From Eucommia ulmoides (lineage: Eukaryota; Streptophyta; Magnoliopsida; Garryales; Eucommiaceae), in the NCBI GenBank assembly GCA_016647705.1, contig CM028326.1:19157401-19221400 (forward strand): a DNA stretch of 64,000 nucleotides, in the 5' to 3' direction. Below are positions 22,700 to 35,957 of the stretch, piece by piece. Position 1 is the stretch's first letter. Each line of letters starts with the position of its first letter. A model generated the notes under the pieces. That model was not told where the DNA came from. It searched no databases and saw only the letters and a list, made by a program, of their open reading frames with translations. Both the position numbers and the translations under genes were made by a program.

Positions 22700-25600
22700 T
22701 GATAGGTGTGAAAAACCTATCTATTTCCAATCCGAATTTGTTAGTTTTCAAATATGTTTATATAGTATTTTATTATGTTTTAATTAGTTTTCATACTTTC
22801 TATATAACTCAGGTGTGTGAGGCAAAAAGATAGGAAATTGGAGCTAAAACGATGAGATCGAACCAAAGCGGTTCGAAGTTACTGTGGATAAACAAGCTCG
22901 GAGGATAAAAGATGAAACAGGCCCACTACTTAGGCGTCCAGACCAATGCCTAAGCGGTGAAAATGCAGAGAAGAGGAAAATGTTACTGACGGACGACCGC
23001 CTAGGCGGAAATCCAGCAGAGGACGCAAATGGGCTACTGAGAGCTGCTCGCCTAGGCAAAAATTCTACCGCCTAGGCAAAAATCCAACAAAATGTTCTCC
23101 CAGTCCACTGCCTACTTCACTGCCCAGGCAATCAGACTTAACCGACCTAACTCCGCCGAGGCGCAATTTCCACCGCCTAGGCGGATTTGCCCTACACAGC
23201 CTTTAGATATTTTTAGGATATTTTTGCTATAAATATCCCATCTCCTTCTCCTTGGTCATGATCTCTCTTACCTCTCTTGCATTTTTGAGCCCCTTAGGCT
23301 ATATTTAAGCCAAGGGTTAGGAATTTTAGTGGTGGAGCTCACATCCCGAAGTGGAGAAGACGGCGAATCGATCGTTGAGCATTCTTAGCGGTTTATCTTC
23401 GGACGAGGCTAAGTTCTTCGATCTTTTTTCCTTATTTCTTTATCTTAGGAGCATGTGAGCATATTTAGCTCGTTATTTTATTGTATATGCGGCTATGGCC
23501 CCGAGTTAAATATGGATTGTAGTAGGGATTAACCTAATATTTATAAATACGTTGTTTGGATGATTTCGATGTTGCGTTTGTGATTGTTCTTCGTAGTTTG
23601 ATTGTATTTATCGTATTGTTTGTTTATTATGCTTGGATTGATAAATGGAAAATACAGGGTTTTGACAAAACCCCGGATTCGGATTAGAGTAAACAAACGC
23701 CACGATTCTATAATTCAGTCGGGGTTTGAATCGTGGACAATCGATGACGTGGGGAAAGACATACGCTACCTAGGGTCGTTAAGACATTGAGGGGACCTCT
23801 TCGTTAACTCGAAGTTGCGTTATATCCCTCGTCTTACACTCGGAAGAGGTGGAGATGGAGTTTTAGAACAGAGATTGTCGATAGGGTAAATACAACGCGA
23901 CGATCTAATAACCCGGGAGGGAGTTGGATTGTGTGCAATCAATGACGCTAAGCTAGACTCACGTGACCTAGGGTCGTTAAGACATTGAGGGGGACTTCTT
24001 CGTTGGCTCAAAGTCATGTATTCTCCCGTCTCACACTCAGAAGAGGTGGCGGTGGAGTTTACATACCGAGGTTGTCAAATAGGTCGAACAACGTAAATGT
24101 AAGTAAATCGGAATCGAACACGTATTTGTAAACATGTTAATCCTTATGCAATTCTTCACCCTAAAATATATTAGCATATTAGTGTAGTTAATTTAGGTTA
24201 TATTAGTATTTGTTTAATTAATTAAATACATTTGTTTTTCGCCTAGATAAACTTAGGTCACGACAAACACGGTATTCGATAGTAACGACAACAATCCCTG
24301 TGGATACGATAACCCGATCTTAACGATCACACTATACTAAAACTTAGACCTCGTATACTTGCGAGAGTAAGTAGCGACGTATTCGCGCCGTACCAAGTTT
24401 TTGGCGCCGTTGCCGGGGATTGTTTTGATGTTATTGTCGAAGAAACGCGGTAACGGCTCTGAAGACTTAAGTTTTAGATAGGAGGAGCAAGTGTTTTGTA
24501 TTGCCAGGATTGGAGAAGTTGTTATTATTGATATTGTGTGTAAATGACCTAATTTTAATTTAGGCATTTTCTTTGTATATAATTTTTGTTTGTAGTTTTG
24601 TTTTTGTTTCTTATGCAGGGTACTTAGCGATGTTAGATCGACGGGTATTGATGCATCTCTTTCGACGGGATTCCAAGCCGTTTATTGTGCTTGGCCAAGC
24701 ACATAAGCCGGTGAGGCGTTTCGTTGAAAGATCGATCCATCCAAAGAAAAATCTTGCCAATCTTGAGGGCATTCTGAATGTCGAGCCGAGGACATTAAAC
24801 CACGCGCTTCTTGGGAGGCAACCCAAGCAATTCTTTTTGATCCATCCTATCTGACTTGATTCGGAGGTGAGATCCTCTCGCCTCCCAAGTAAGTGTTCTC
24901 AACACCCTTCGTCAGCATGCTTTAATTCCATATGTTGAGAATGATGATTGGGTTCGCTGAGGACACTGTCCACTTTGAGTTTGGCGGTGATGTGTAATAT
25001 TTAGTAGTATGTTAGTTTATGTGTTATTGTTTTCCGTATTACATGTGTGTTTAGGTTAGAATGTGTTTATGTTTTTGTGTTGTTGTTATATGTTGAGTTT
25101 TCCATTCATCTGGGCCGTCACCAGATGATAAAAATTACCCCTGGTTGTTTTTGAAGTCAAGGGTAATACCCATGCATGTGTGATTCTGTGTGCTTGACTA
25201 TGCTTTCTAGTAAAAATTATTATAGATCCTAATTTGCACGGGCACATAGACTCAATGTATAGTAATTCAATTGATTTGAGGACGATTATCGATTAACCAA
25301 ATTCATGACACATTAAGGATTCTAGAACTTGATTGAGGGGAAGCTTGAGGCGAAATCCTAGGCGAGGTAGTTCAGAAGACGTGATTTAGGTAGTCATTTT
25401 GTCACTTGAGCCTTTTTAAGCCTATCTTGTTACATGTTTATCCCTCGTCACCCTGTCGAAGCCTAAATGCAAATTCAATTCAAAACACATAAACCAATAC
25501 CACAGCCAATTGAATCCCTTCCAGTCCTTTATCGCTAAACCAAAGGCACATTTGAGTGAATCAAGTTAGCCGTTGCAAAGGCTTCTTGATGTGAGTGGTT

Positions 25601-28092
25601 GGGATTAAGGCGAACTTCAAATTGGTTTGGTATTTGAGTACTCACTTGTCGTTTTTCATTTGTATTTCACACACCCCTTCAATTGTAACAATCAAATAAG
25701 TTTGGAGATGTGTTCATTGAAAAGAAAAGAAAAAAAAAATAGAAAAGAAAAAAAAAATAATAATAAAAATAAAAATAAAGAACCAAATGTAAATACGGTT
25801 TTTATTTCCGTTTTCTTTTTTACAAGTGAGTACGTCGGTTTAATTGCATGTTCGGGATTGTTTCCAATCTTTCTATGGGGATTCGAGAGTGAATGTGCCA
25901 AGCGTTGAGCCTTGGGTAACGTTAAGTTAACAACGTTAACCCGTTTTCTATTCCAAATTACCCTTGGCCAAATAAACCAAAACCGAACCAAGTACTAATG
26001 ATCTTCATGAACTACTAAACCTACATTAGTGGAGAGTGGACCCCAATCCTACTTATGGTAATCCTTAACTCATGAATTTCGTTGGTGGATAATCCAATTC
26101 GATCATTGTATAGTTATATTAATGAGTCTCGCACTAACACATTCACAGGATCTAGAATAGCGTTCACCATTATTGCATGTCGAAATTCTAGAACATTACA
26201 TGCTATGTGTTATCGCCTGACCTCGATATAACTGGCGGTTGTTGAGGGACAAATAAATAGGCCGTTAGAAGAATTTAAAATTCGCATGTTATTATGTTTA
26301 GATTGTTTTTAGGTTGTTTGTTATTTATTTCCGTTTGTGTATTTTTTATTTTAGTGTGTGTGTTTGGCTCGAGGACTAGCTAAATTTTGAGTTTGGGGGT
26401 ATTGATAGGTGTGAAAAACCTTTCTATTTCCAATCCGAATTTGTTAGTTTTCGAATATGTTTATATAGTATTTTATTATGTTTTAATTAGTTTTCATACT
26501 TTTTGTATAACTCAGGTGTGTGAGGCAAAAAGATATGAAACTGGTGCTAAAATGATGAGATCGAACCAAAGCGGTTCGAAGTTACAGTGGATAAACAAGC
26601 TCGGAGGCTAAAAGATGAAACAGGCTACCGCTTAGGCGTCTAGACCACCGCCTAAGCGGTGAAAATGCAGAGAAGAGAAAAATGTTACTGATGGACGACT
26701 GCCTAGGCGAAAATCCAATAGAGGACGCAAATGGGCTACTGACAGCCGCTCGCCTAGGCAGAAATTCTACCGCCTAGCCGAAAATCTAACAGAATGTTCT
26801 CCCAGTCCACCGCCTACTTCACCGCCCAGGCGATCAGACTTAACCGACCTAACTCCGCCTAGGCGCAATTCCCACCGCCTAGGCAGATTTTTCCTACACA
26901 GTCTTTAGATATTTTTAGGATATTTTTGCTATAAATATCCCCTCTCCTCCTCCTTGGCCGTGATCTTTCTTCTCTCGTATTTTTGAGCCCCTTAGGCTAT
27001 ATTTAAGCCAATGGTTAGGAATTTTAGTAGTGGAGCTCACATCCCGAAGTAGAGAAGACGGCGAATCGATCGTTGAGCGTTCTTAGAGATTTATCTTCAG
27101 ACGAGTCTAAGTTCTTCGATCGTTTTTCCTTATTTCTTTATCTTAGGAGCATGTGAGCATATTTAGGTCGTTATTTTATTGTATATGGGCTATGGCCTCG
27201 AGTTAAATATGGATTGTAGTAGGGATTAACCTAATATTTATAAATACGTTGTTTGGATGATTTCGATGTTGCGTTTGTGATTGTTCGTCATAGTTTGATT
27301 GTATTTATCATATTGTTTGTTTATTATGCTTGGATTGATAAATGGAGAATACGGGGTTTTGACAAAACCTCGGATTCGGATTAGGGTAAACAAACGCTAC
27401 GATTCTATAATTCGGTCAGGGTTTGAATCGTGGATAATCGATGACGTGGGGAAAGACACACGTTACCTAGGGTCGTTAAGACGTTGAGGGGACCTCTTCG
27501 TTGACTCAAAGTTGCATTATATCCCTCGTCTTACATTCGGAAGAGGTGGCGAGGGAGTTTTAGAATGGAGATTGTCGATATGGTAAATACAACGCGACGA
27601 TCTAATAACCCGGGAGGGAGTTGGATTGTGTGCAATCAATGACGCTAGGCTAGACTCACGTGACCTAGGGTCATTAAGACATTGAGGGGGACTTCTTCGT
27701 TGGATCGAGGTCATGTATTCCCCCGTCTTACACTCGGAAGAGGTGGCAGTAGAGTTTACGTACCGAAGTTGTCAAATAGGTCGAACAACGTAAACATAAG
27801 TAAATCGGAATCGAACACGTATTTGTAAACATGTTAATTCCTATGCAATTCTTCACCCTAAAACATATTATCATATTAGTGTAGTTAATTTAGGTTATAT
27901 TAGTATTAGTTTAATTAATTAAATACATTTGTTTTTTGCCTAGATAAACTTAGGTCACGACAAACGCGGTATTCGATAGTAACGACAACAATCCCTATGG
28001 ATACGATAACCCGATCTTAACGATCACACTATACTAAAACTTAGACCTCGTATACTTGCGAGAGTAAGTAGCGGCGTATTCGCGCCCTACCA
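22700..28092 (+). mobile_element. Athila-like non-autonomous LTR retrotransposon (inner element B)
   Basis: Its LTRs are 22700-24395 and 26403-28092. The duplication GCCAT is at 22695-22699 and 28093-28097. The primer-binding site TTTTTGGCGCCGTTGCCGGG follows the 5' LTR directly and matches plant tRNA-Asp. Each LTR has a TATAAATA box (23228 and 26930) downstream of an array of CCGCCTAGGCGG-type palindromes. The 2-kb internal region has no pol domains. In the first 61 bases the LTRs differ at two positions, so this is the youngest layer of the nest. Confidence 0.93.
24396..26402 (+). other. Internal region of element B, no pol
   Basis: A short reading frame at 24573-24854 contains AHKPVRRFVERS and LNHALLGRQPKQF. 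These match the element A internal region (AHEPVESLVERS and its downstream '...cgcgcttcttgg' block), so B is an internally deleted relative. The segment 'cgcgcttcttgggaggcaac' is a conserved feature of Athila-group internal regions. Low-complexity A-rich DNA lies at 25715-25790. A PPT-like 'gtttgggggtat' immediately precedes the 3' LTR. Confidence 0.65.
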
Positions 28093-29405
28093 GCCATAAG
28101 CTAAACGGATTTTATCTAGGGATTAATAATATTTATGAAAACGTTGTTTGTTTGAGTTGTGTTTCGTTAATGGTTGTTCTTCACTAATTCGATTATGTTT
28201 ATCGTTATTCTTTGAGTATATGCTTGTTTAGATATATAGAGAATACAAAGTTTGACACTCGGAAGAGGTAACCCCGAATTCGGACTAGGGTAAACACAAC
28301 GCGACGATCTAATAACTCGGGAGGGAGTTAGAAAGTGTGCAATCAATGACGTTGGGGAAAGACTCATGTAACCTAGTGTCGTTAAGACATTAAGGAGGAC
28401 TTCTTCGTTAACGCGAAGTCACATATTTACTCATCTTACAGTCGAGAGAGATGGTGACTGAGTTTACGATATAGAGATTGTTGGATAGGTTGAACGTCGT
28501 TACTGTAAACTAAATGAGACCAAACACGTTTTTGTAAACAAAGTTAATCCCTAGATAATCTTTTCCTCTAAACATCTCAATATAGTATTATAGTTTAATT
28601 AACTTAGTATTAGTATATTATTTAATTATAAACTATATTTTTATCGTCTAGATAAAGTTAAGTTATGATAATCGCGGTACTCGATAATAATCTCAACCAA
28701 TCCCTATGGATACGACAACCCCAACTCCTTCTTATCTATACTAAAACTTGATCTGTACACTTGCAATGAAAATGGCGACGTGAAATTCCGCCACCAAGTT
28801 TTTGGCGCCATTGTCGGGGATTGTGTTTTAGATTATTGTCGATATTGTGAGTAAATGACCTGATTTTAATTTAAGTATTTCTTTTGTATATAATTTTTTT
28901 CTTCATAGTTTTTGTTTTTGTTTTCCTGCAGGGTGCTTGACGATATTAGATTAACAAGTGCTTTTGCGTTTCTTTAATAGGATTTTGAGCCATTTTACAG
29001 TGCTTGGGATCGATATAAAGAATTGCTATTCTGGTTTTCGAACCATGGTTTCCCGAGAGAGTGTTAACTTCTGAATTTCCACGATGGGTTACAAGCCGCA
29101 ACCAGAATGTGGGTTGAAAGAGGAAACGGTACTACCTTTTTCGACTAACTAACTACAGAAGAAGCCCATTGGTTGTTGGAAGATATAGAAACCTTTGATT
29201 ATCAGAGTTTTAATACTATGGCGCCATGATTGACACCCTAGACCAATATGTTGAGTCTTCTACCGCCTTGGAGAAAATATTCACTGATTTTATTGGGGAG
29301 ACTCACGCGTTCTAGTGGGAGACGAATGATCGGATCAATGAGCATAAAGATCGTCTTGACAACAATGAGACGATTTGCACTGAAATTTATGAGACCGTAA
29401 AATCC

Positions 29406-29882
29406 ATGGAGACTCAAATCGGTCAACTAATCTGTTTCATTGAGGCCAAGTCAGACGCGGTAGCACTAGGAGATTCACAAGCCACATTCAGTGAAAGACA
29501 CCGTGAGGAGCTGGAAACAAGTGGAAGGAGCTTGGGAGAGTTCAACTATGCTTATTCAAATGAGACCGGAACCCAAGCATGGATCGACGATTATGATTCG
29601 TCACCATTGGAGATCCAAATCGTGATGCCACCATCGATCTCAAACGATCACATCTACGAGGATCCGATGTGTTTCACTTGTCCTTCACCGCCAAAAGCAA
29701 TGCTCCTTCATGCCCACCTAGCACATGAGCCGGTGGAGAGTCTTGTTGAAAGGTCAAGCCTTATAATGCCATATTTCACCAAGCTTGAGGGCGTAAACAA
29801 TCAAGACCCATACGTAGTGTTGTACGACACTTACTATGGGCAGAAGCCACTATTTGACGATCCATTCTCTGTGTCAGGCTGA
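29406..29882 (+). pseudogene. Athila-type gag fragment in element A
   Basis: This open frame of 158 codons begins METQIGQLICFIEAKSDAVA. Its start matches the M(E)xQ(I/V)GQLA segment near the C-terminal part of Athila-group gag proteins. The rest, including YSNETGTQAWIDDYDSS and LAHEPVESLVERSSLIMPYF, I do not recognise outside this element and its relative B. It is the only sizeable frame between the LTRs, as in TR-GAG or LARD-type elements that depend on a partner for enzymes. Upstream DNA (28797-29405) looks like a decayed continuation. Downstream DNA (29883-31445) is noncoding apart from PPT-like 'aagtttgggggtgtgg' near 30778. Confidence 0.55.
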
Positions 29883-32800
29883 GGACAATAAACTACGCGC
29901 TTCTTGGTAGACAACCCAAGGAAAAAAATAAGTTAAATCCATCGCAACCGACTTGATTCGGAGGCCAAATTCTCTCACCTCTCAGGTATGTGTTTTAAAC
30001 CCATGTCATCAGCATGCTTTAATTTCAAATGTTGAGATTGATGATTGGGTCGCTGAGAACATTGTCCGTTTTAAGTTCGACGGTGATATGTAGGATGTTA
30101 GTATGTTTTATTGTTTTACCATATTGCATGACTGTTTATGATTAGTTTGTTTAAGTTAGTTATTGTTATATGTTGAGTTTTGACTTCATTTGGGTCATTA
30201 CTCGATGATAAGTCTGTCCCCTGATTGTTTATTGAGGTTGAGCGTAAAGCTCATTCATGTGTGTTATGTGTGCTTGATGTATTGTTTTAGTAAAAGTTAA
30301 TGTAGATCCTAAATACACGAGCACATAAACTCAATGTATAATTGTCTAATTGATTTGAAAACGATTATCCGTCACCCAAATTCATGACAATATGGATTTT
30401 AGAACTTGATTTGGGGGAAATTCGAGGCAAAATCCTAGGTGATGTAGTTCGTGAAATATGATGTAGGCAATTGTTTTTATCGCTGCAGCCTTTGAAGCTT
30501 ACCTTGTTAAATATTTATCCCTCGTTACCCTGTCAAAGCCAAATATAAGTTTCAATTCTGAACACATAATAGATACCCTAGCCGATTGAACTTTTTCCAA
30601 ACCGTTATCGCCAAACCGAAGGCACAAATTTGAGAGAATCAAGTTAGCATTCGTATATGCTACTTGATGTGAGCGGTTAGATTTAGGATGAACTTTTATT
30701 TGGTTCGGTATTTGGGTATTCACTTGTCATGTTTCTTTCGTTTTAACCACACCCATGAAATTCTAATAATCAAATAAGTTTGGGGGTGTGGTAAGTTAAA
30801 AAAAAAAACATATGTAAATATCGTTAAATTTCTATTTCGTTTGACAAGTGAGTACGTCGATCTTCAATGTATGTTCAGGGTTATTTCAATTTTATCTGTG
30901 CGGTTTCGAGTGTGAGAGTGTCAAGCGATGTGCCTCAGGTATCGTCAAGTTAATGACGTTAACCTGTTTTCTATTTCCGATATACCCTTGGCCATTTTTC
31001 TAAAACCGAACCAAGTCCTAATGATATTTTTAGATTACTAAGGGTACATTAGTGGAGAATAGAACCCAGGTTTGGCTTATGGATTCCCTATACTTAATTG
31101 GTTTTAGTTATGAGCTTATTTGAGGGATAATCCAATCCGATTGACGGATAGTTGTATATTTGAGTTTTATCACATACACTTTGACAAACTCTAGAATGAC
31201 GCTTACTATTATCGAATGTTGAAATTCTAGAACACTACATGGTGTGTTTTATTCTTGAACTTGATAGGATTAGGGGCCGATGAGGGAAAAATCATTTGGC
31301 CGTTAGATGATATTCAAAACTTGCACATTATTATTTTTAGTGTTTTTCATTTTTAGTTTTTAAATTTCGTAAGTAGTTGTTATATTTTCTTGTATTGTGT
31401 GGATGTTTTGCTCGAGGACTAGCAAAATTCCAAGTTTGGGGGTATTAGATAGGTGTAATTTACCTATCTATTTTCAAACCAAACTTGTTCGTTTTCGAGT
31501 ATGTTTATTACATTTTAATACGTTTTTATTCTTTTTGTTATAAAATAGGTGTATGGGGGTGAAACGGGATTAAAAAAGATCATAAATGATCAAATTGGAT
31601 CAAGAACGATGGAAGAATTGTGGAAAAACATGCATAAGGGCAAAATTCATAACTGCAGCCCATCGCCGTGGCGGTCAAGATGCAGAGGAGGCCTTAAAGT
31701 TGCTGAAAATCCACCACCGCAACGGTGAGATCTACTGCCGTAGCGGTGAAATAATAGAAAGACTCTGCACCCACCGTTATATCTACCGCCAAGGCCATAA
31801 CCCAACTGACATAGCCACCGCCACAACGGTGAAACCCACTGCTGCGCGGTCACTCTGCACAACTGTTTAGATATTTATTTAGATATTTTGTTCTCGATTT
31901 ATTCCTCTCTTCTCTCCATTTGGCAAAAGAGAGCCCATTAGAGCTCCCTTAGGCTTAGGATATTTTAAAGAATGTTTTGGGAAGTGCTCTACCAATTCCG
32001 AAGGAGAAGAACACGTTGTGAAGAAGGAGAAGCGATTGTTGAGCTATTTTAGCGGCAAATCTTCGGACTACGGCTAAGTTGCTTTCGTTTCTCCCTTTAT
32101 TTTCTTAACCTCGGTAGTTTGTTGAGCATGTCTAGCTCATTTTTCATTGTATAAATGGTTATGGCTATGAGCCAAACGGATTTTGTCTAGGGAATAATAA
32201 TATTTATGAAAACGTTGTTTGTTTGAGTTGTGTTTCGTTAATGTTTGTTCTTCACTAATTCGATTGTGTTTACCGTTATTCTTTAAGTATATGCTTGTTT
32301 AGATATATAGAGAATACAGGGTTTGACACTCGGGAGAGATAACTCCGAATTCGGACTAGGGTAAATATAACGCAACGATCTAATAACCCAGGAGAGAGTT
32401 AAAAAGTATGCAATCAATAACGTTAGGGTAAGACTCATGTGACCTAGTGTCGTTAAGATGTTGAGGGGGACTTCATCGTTGACGTGAAGTCACATATTCA
32501 CTCATATTACACTCGGGAGAAGTGGTGAGTGAGTTTACAACACAGAGCTTGTCGGATAGGTTGAATGTCGTTATTTTAAACTAAATAAGACGAAACACAT
32601 TTTTGTAAACGAAGTTAATCTCTAGGTAATCTTTTTCCTAAACATATCAATATAATATTAGTATAGTTAGATTAATTAACTTAGTATTAGTATTTATTAA
32701 TTATAAACTTCATTTTTTTCACCTAAATAAAGTTAGGTTATGACAATTATGGTACTCGATAATAATATCAACCAATTCATGTGGATACGACAACCCCTAC

Positions 32801-33678
32801 TCCTTCCCATCTATACTAAAACTTGACCCGTACACTTGCGGTGAAAGTAGCGACATGATTTACACTCTACCAGCATGTCCTGCGGGATGTTGTTGTATTG
32901 TGACTTGACGGGAGGGCAAATTCTGTAGGTGGTGGTTATTGTTGTTGTTGTGGTTGTTATAGTTGTTGTTGTTGTTGTTGTTGTTGACGATAATGATTAT
33001 GATCCTGATACGGTGGTTTATACCACGTGTTGGCTCCTACCATTGGAGATATTAAATGGTCCTGACACTGGTGGCAACCTTAGATTGCATAGTTGTACAG
33101 GTTACGGTACCGTTAAAACTTCTGGTCGCGAGGTTATGATCTTATGGCTAGTAGGAAAATATGTGTGTGGTATTTGATTATATATCGAAATAATTTGATT
33201 TGTTGATTTAAATGTTTTTATTTTATTATGATGATAGATGTGGTATTTTATTTCTGCTCAGTGCGTAGTTATATTCATATTCTATTTTGAAAACTGACGT
33301 TTGATAAATATACTTGATCCATAAATTATTTTTATATTATGAAGATAGTACACCGATAAAATATTTGGTCTCAGGTACTCCAGTTAAAGACAGGTTCACT
33401 ACTAGCTTTAGGTAGAGTCAGAGAATGTCGTGGCTTTTAAGGTTGTCAGGATATATGTTGATTAGGAAGTGTTTGAGTTTTTGTAGTTTTGTTATGGAAT
33501 AGTTGGTTATATACAATAGTTGAATTTTGAGTTGGAAAAATATATTATTATTAATTGTATCAGAGTGGCGCAGCGGAAGCGTGGTGGTTGAATGGTTTGT
33601 CTTTTGGCTCTATTTCTCCATAAAAACAAAAGGGAGAAACCGAGTGGTGGCCTTGGGAAATCGGATTATTACACATGT

Positions 33679-33949
33679 AATCTTTTCTAGACCATTTTTA
33701 AACAATGGAGATGATTTGGCCTAAATTGAAATGATTGAAGGGTGAATTTTTTTTACCCCAAAAGCCCCTACTTTTTAAGTTTATCTCCACCCTTCTTTTT
33801 TATTTAATGAAAATCCCAATTCAAAAAAAAAAAATATATTTTTATGGAAAAAATACCCCTCAATTAATTTTTTTAATAATAAACATTGACCATCATAAAA
33901 AAAAAAAATATATTCGCTATCCCATTACAATCATAACAAATATTCATAT
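33679..33949. other. Spacer with simple-sequence remnants
   Basis: A-rich tracts and 'aataataaacattgaccatca' words are visible. The latter recur near 35640, which suggests the DNA on both sides of LTR D1 was once one simple-sequence block. No gene is present. Confidence 0.5.
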
Positions 33950-35570
33950 TGTTGGCCCAGGGAATTATCCAAGAGGAGGGTGAATTGGGTAGTTATAAAA
34001 ATTTAAATAATTAAATCTTTCAACACTTAATTTATTAAATAATCAATTTATTTTAAATCAATTATTATTTTCGTTAAGCAACAGATAAGTGTTTATATTC
34101 TAAGTGCACACCCAAACAGAATATGATGAAAATAATAACAAAACAACACACCAAGATATATCATGGTTCAGCAAGTTAACCTTGCCTAATCTAGTCCCCC
34201 AAGCTCTACGGAGATTCGCAATCTCTAAGCCCCTAATTCCTTTAACGATAGGAACCAAACCCTTACAATTCTTCAACAGCGCTTTAACTCAAGAACTTTT
34301 AACACAAAATCTCTCTTGAATAATCTTAACAGTATGATACCTCTTAAAATAGCTTAGGAACTGATAGTTCTTGACATTTTTTATCAAATTTTCGCAAGTC
34401 TATTTTTATAGAATAAGATCAAGTCTTCTAACGGCTAGTTTTCAAAATATATGCCTCTAAAAGTCACCTAAAGACCCCATATATTATTTTCATTCAATTC
34501 TAGTGTATTTCTCTTAAAAATAGCTTTTAAAACTCTAAATTAAATCAATAAATTATTTCTTAATTAACAATCACAAAAATAGGAAGTATTTAATAAACCA
34601 AATTAAGAAAATCATTTAATATGTGAACCAAATCAGTATAAACTCAAAACATATAGACTATATCTTTCACAAGATCAAATCCCCCGAATCTCTCCTTTGG
34701 AATAACAAAAAAAGGGCTAGTTTTTTACCGAAACCCCAAAATCCTCTAGATCTCAACCGAAACAGTTAGTTAACTAAACCCTCGCCAGTCGATTGACCAA
34801 TTGATTCAGCATGTAAGCTAGGCCAAAACTAAACGCTAGTCAGTTGACGGATTGCTCTCCGGTCGATTAACCGATTAGTTTAGAGAGTTTTCTAGGCCAA
34901 ACCCCAGCGCAGTTGGTTGACCGATTGCCCTCTAATCGGTTGACCGATCATTTTAGAGACTTTTTATTGCCATTCCAATGTGCCCATCGGTTGACCGATT
35001 CCTTCTTGATAGTTTGACCGATTGATGCAAGATCTTTCATATTTTCTCCGAAACCTCATTGTTTCAATCAATTGACTAATCCTCCTCAGATCAGTTGACC
35101 TATTGATGTTGGGTGGTCACTTTCTCACTTATTTCTGTTCTAAAACCCAAAATTTATCCCGTTAACCGATTGCTTTTTTTGGCTAACTAAATTGACTCTA
35201 AATTTAAACTTTAAACAATATTCTTACTTAGGTTAATTTTTATTTTTCAATTTCACATAGGAGCACATATTTAATCACTAATTAGAATCCTAAAATTCAT
35301 CACATCAAATGCACAAAAATATAACTTATTCAATAGTGTCGTGTGTGATCCTAATTTGAGTTGCATTAAGAGTATAAGAGTATTAAGTTGTTTTTACCTA
35401 ATTTCTTCAGGACACTTTTCATTTCTTCACTGTCCATCTTTGCACCCTTGATATTCTTCATAATATAGTCTTTTAACGAAACTTTTTTTTTTTCTGAAAC
35501 ACTCAACAAACACATTAGTTCCACAAAAAATATCAATCTTTAGTTGTTCATCAAAACCTCGGGATAAACA
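33950..35570 (+). mobile_element. Solo LTR D1 (Copia SIRE/Maximus style)
   Basis: It starts TGTTGGCCCAGGGAATTATC, with 'gagggtgaattgggtag' following, a well-known start of plant Copia (SIRE/Maximus-type) LTRs. It ends GGGATAAACA by alignment with D2. It shares with D2 'caccaagatatatc(a/t)tggttca', 'ctagtc(c)ccc' and 'acggagattc'. The middle holds repeated 'gaccgattg' words (34780-35110). I do not see a convincing duplication (CATAT against ACTAT). No internal region is attached. Confidence 0.72.
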
Positions 35571-35952
35571 ACTATCACTGTCACCGCCACAATAAATATT
35601 TACTATCATCACTAACAAAAATATCCCACAATTAATATTTTTAATAATAAACATTAACCACCACAAAAAAATATTTGTTATTTCATTACAACCTCAACAA
35701 ATATATGTTATCACTGTTAATGCCAAAACAAATATTTACCATCACCACCACTACAACCACAACAAACATTTACCATCGCCACCACTACAACCATAACAAA
35801 CATTTACCATCACCACCTCTGTCACCACAGAAAATATTTGTGTCATGACCACTAGCACAATAAATATTTCTATCACTGCCACTAGCAGAACAATTTTTTG
35901 TTATCATCACAGCCACCACCATAATAAACATTCAACCATCACCGCCACCGTC
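35571..35952. repeat. Trinucleotide-rich minisatellite between D1 and D2
   Basis: Units such as 'aacaaatatttaccatcacc' with 'accactacaacc' and 'gccacc' spacers recur about ten times. Related sequence flanks D1 on the left (33860-33949) and D2 on the right (38098-38460), so both LTRs appear to have landed in one array. Confidence 0.75.
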
Positions 35953-35957
35953 ACAAT

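Larger units (their letters stand above)
21998..32872 (+). mobile_element. Athila-like non-autonomous LTR retrotransposon (outer element A)
   Basis: The LTRs are 21998-22699 plus 28098-28796 (split by element B) and 31446-32872. The duplication GCATG is at 21993-21997 and 32873-32877. After the 5' LTR comes a primer-binding site, TTTTTGGCGCCATTGTCGGG, a two-base variant of the tRNA-Asp type seen in element B. The internal region has a gag fragment but no protease, reverse transcriptase or integrase. A purine-rich GTTTGGGGGTAT precedes the 3' LTR. The LTRs differ at several positions in the first 64 bases, more than in element B, so A is older. Confidence 0.9.
20677..33673 (+). mobile_element. 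Ty3-type solo LTR (LTR C), split by a nested retrotransposon
   Basis: The LTR starts TGTAAGACCCGG at 20677 and ends GATTATTACA at 33673. A 5-bp duplication CATGT lies at 20672-20676 and 33674-33678. Removing the insert at 21998-32877 leaves about 2.1 kb. The TGTAAGACCC start and 'caggcgaggctaacc' near 21752 resemble chromovirus (Tekay-type) LTRs. It holds a poly-A run near 21020, (GA)n near 21315, and (GTT)n near 32935-32990. No internal coding region or second LTR was found, so it is a solo LTR. Confidence 0.85.

Noticed and set aside
22844-23075. Overlapping ORFs on both strands in LTR B
   Set aside because: They come from the GC-rich palindrome array; no conserved protein features and no support in the second LTR copy at 26640-26890.
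33945-35575. A target duplication for solo LTR D1
   Set aside because: CATAT and ACTAT do not match well enough; the end was set only by alignment with D2.
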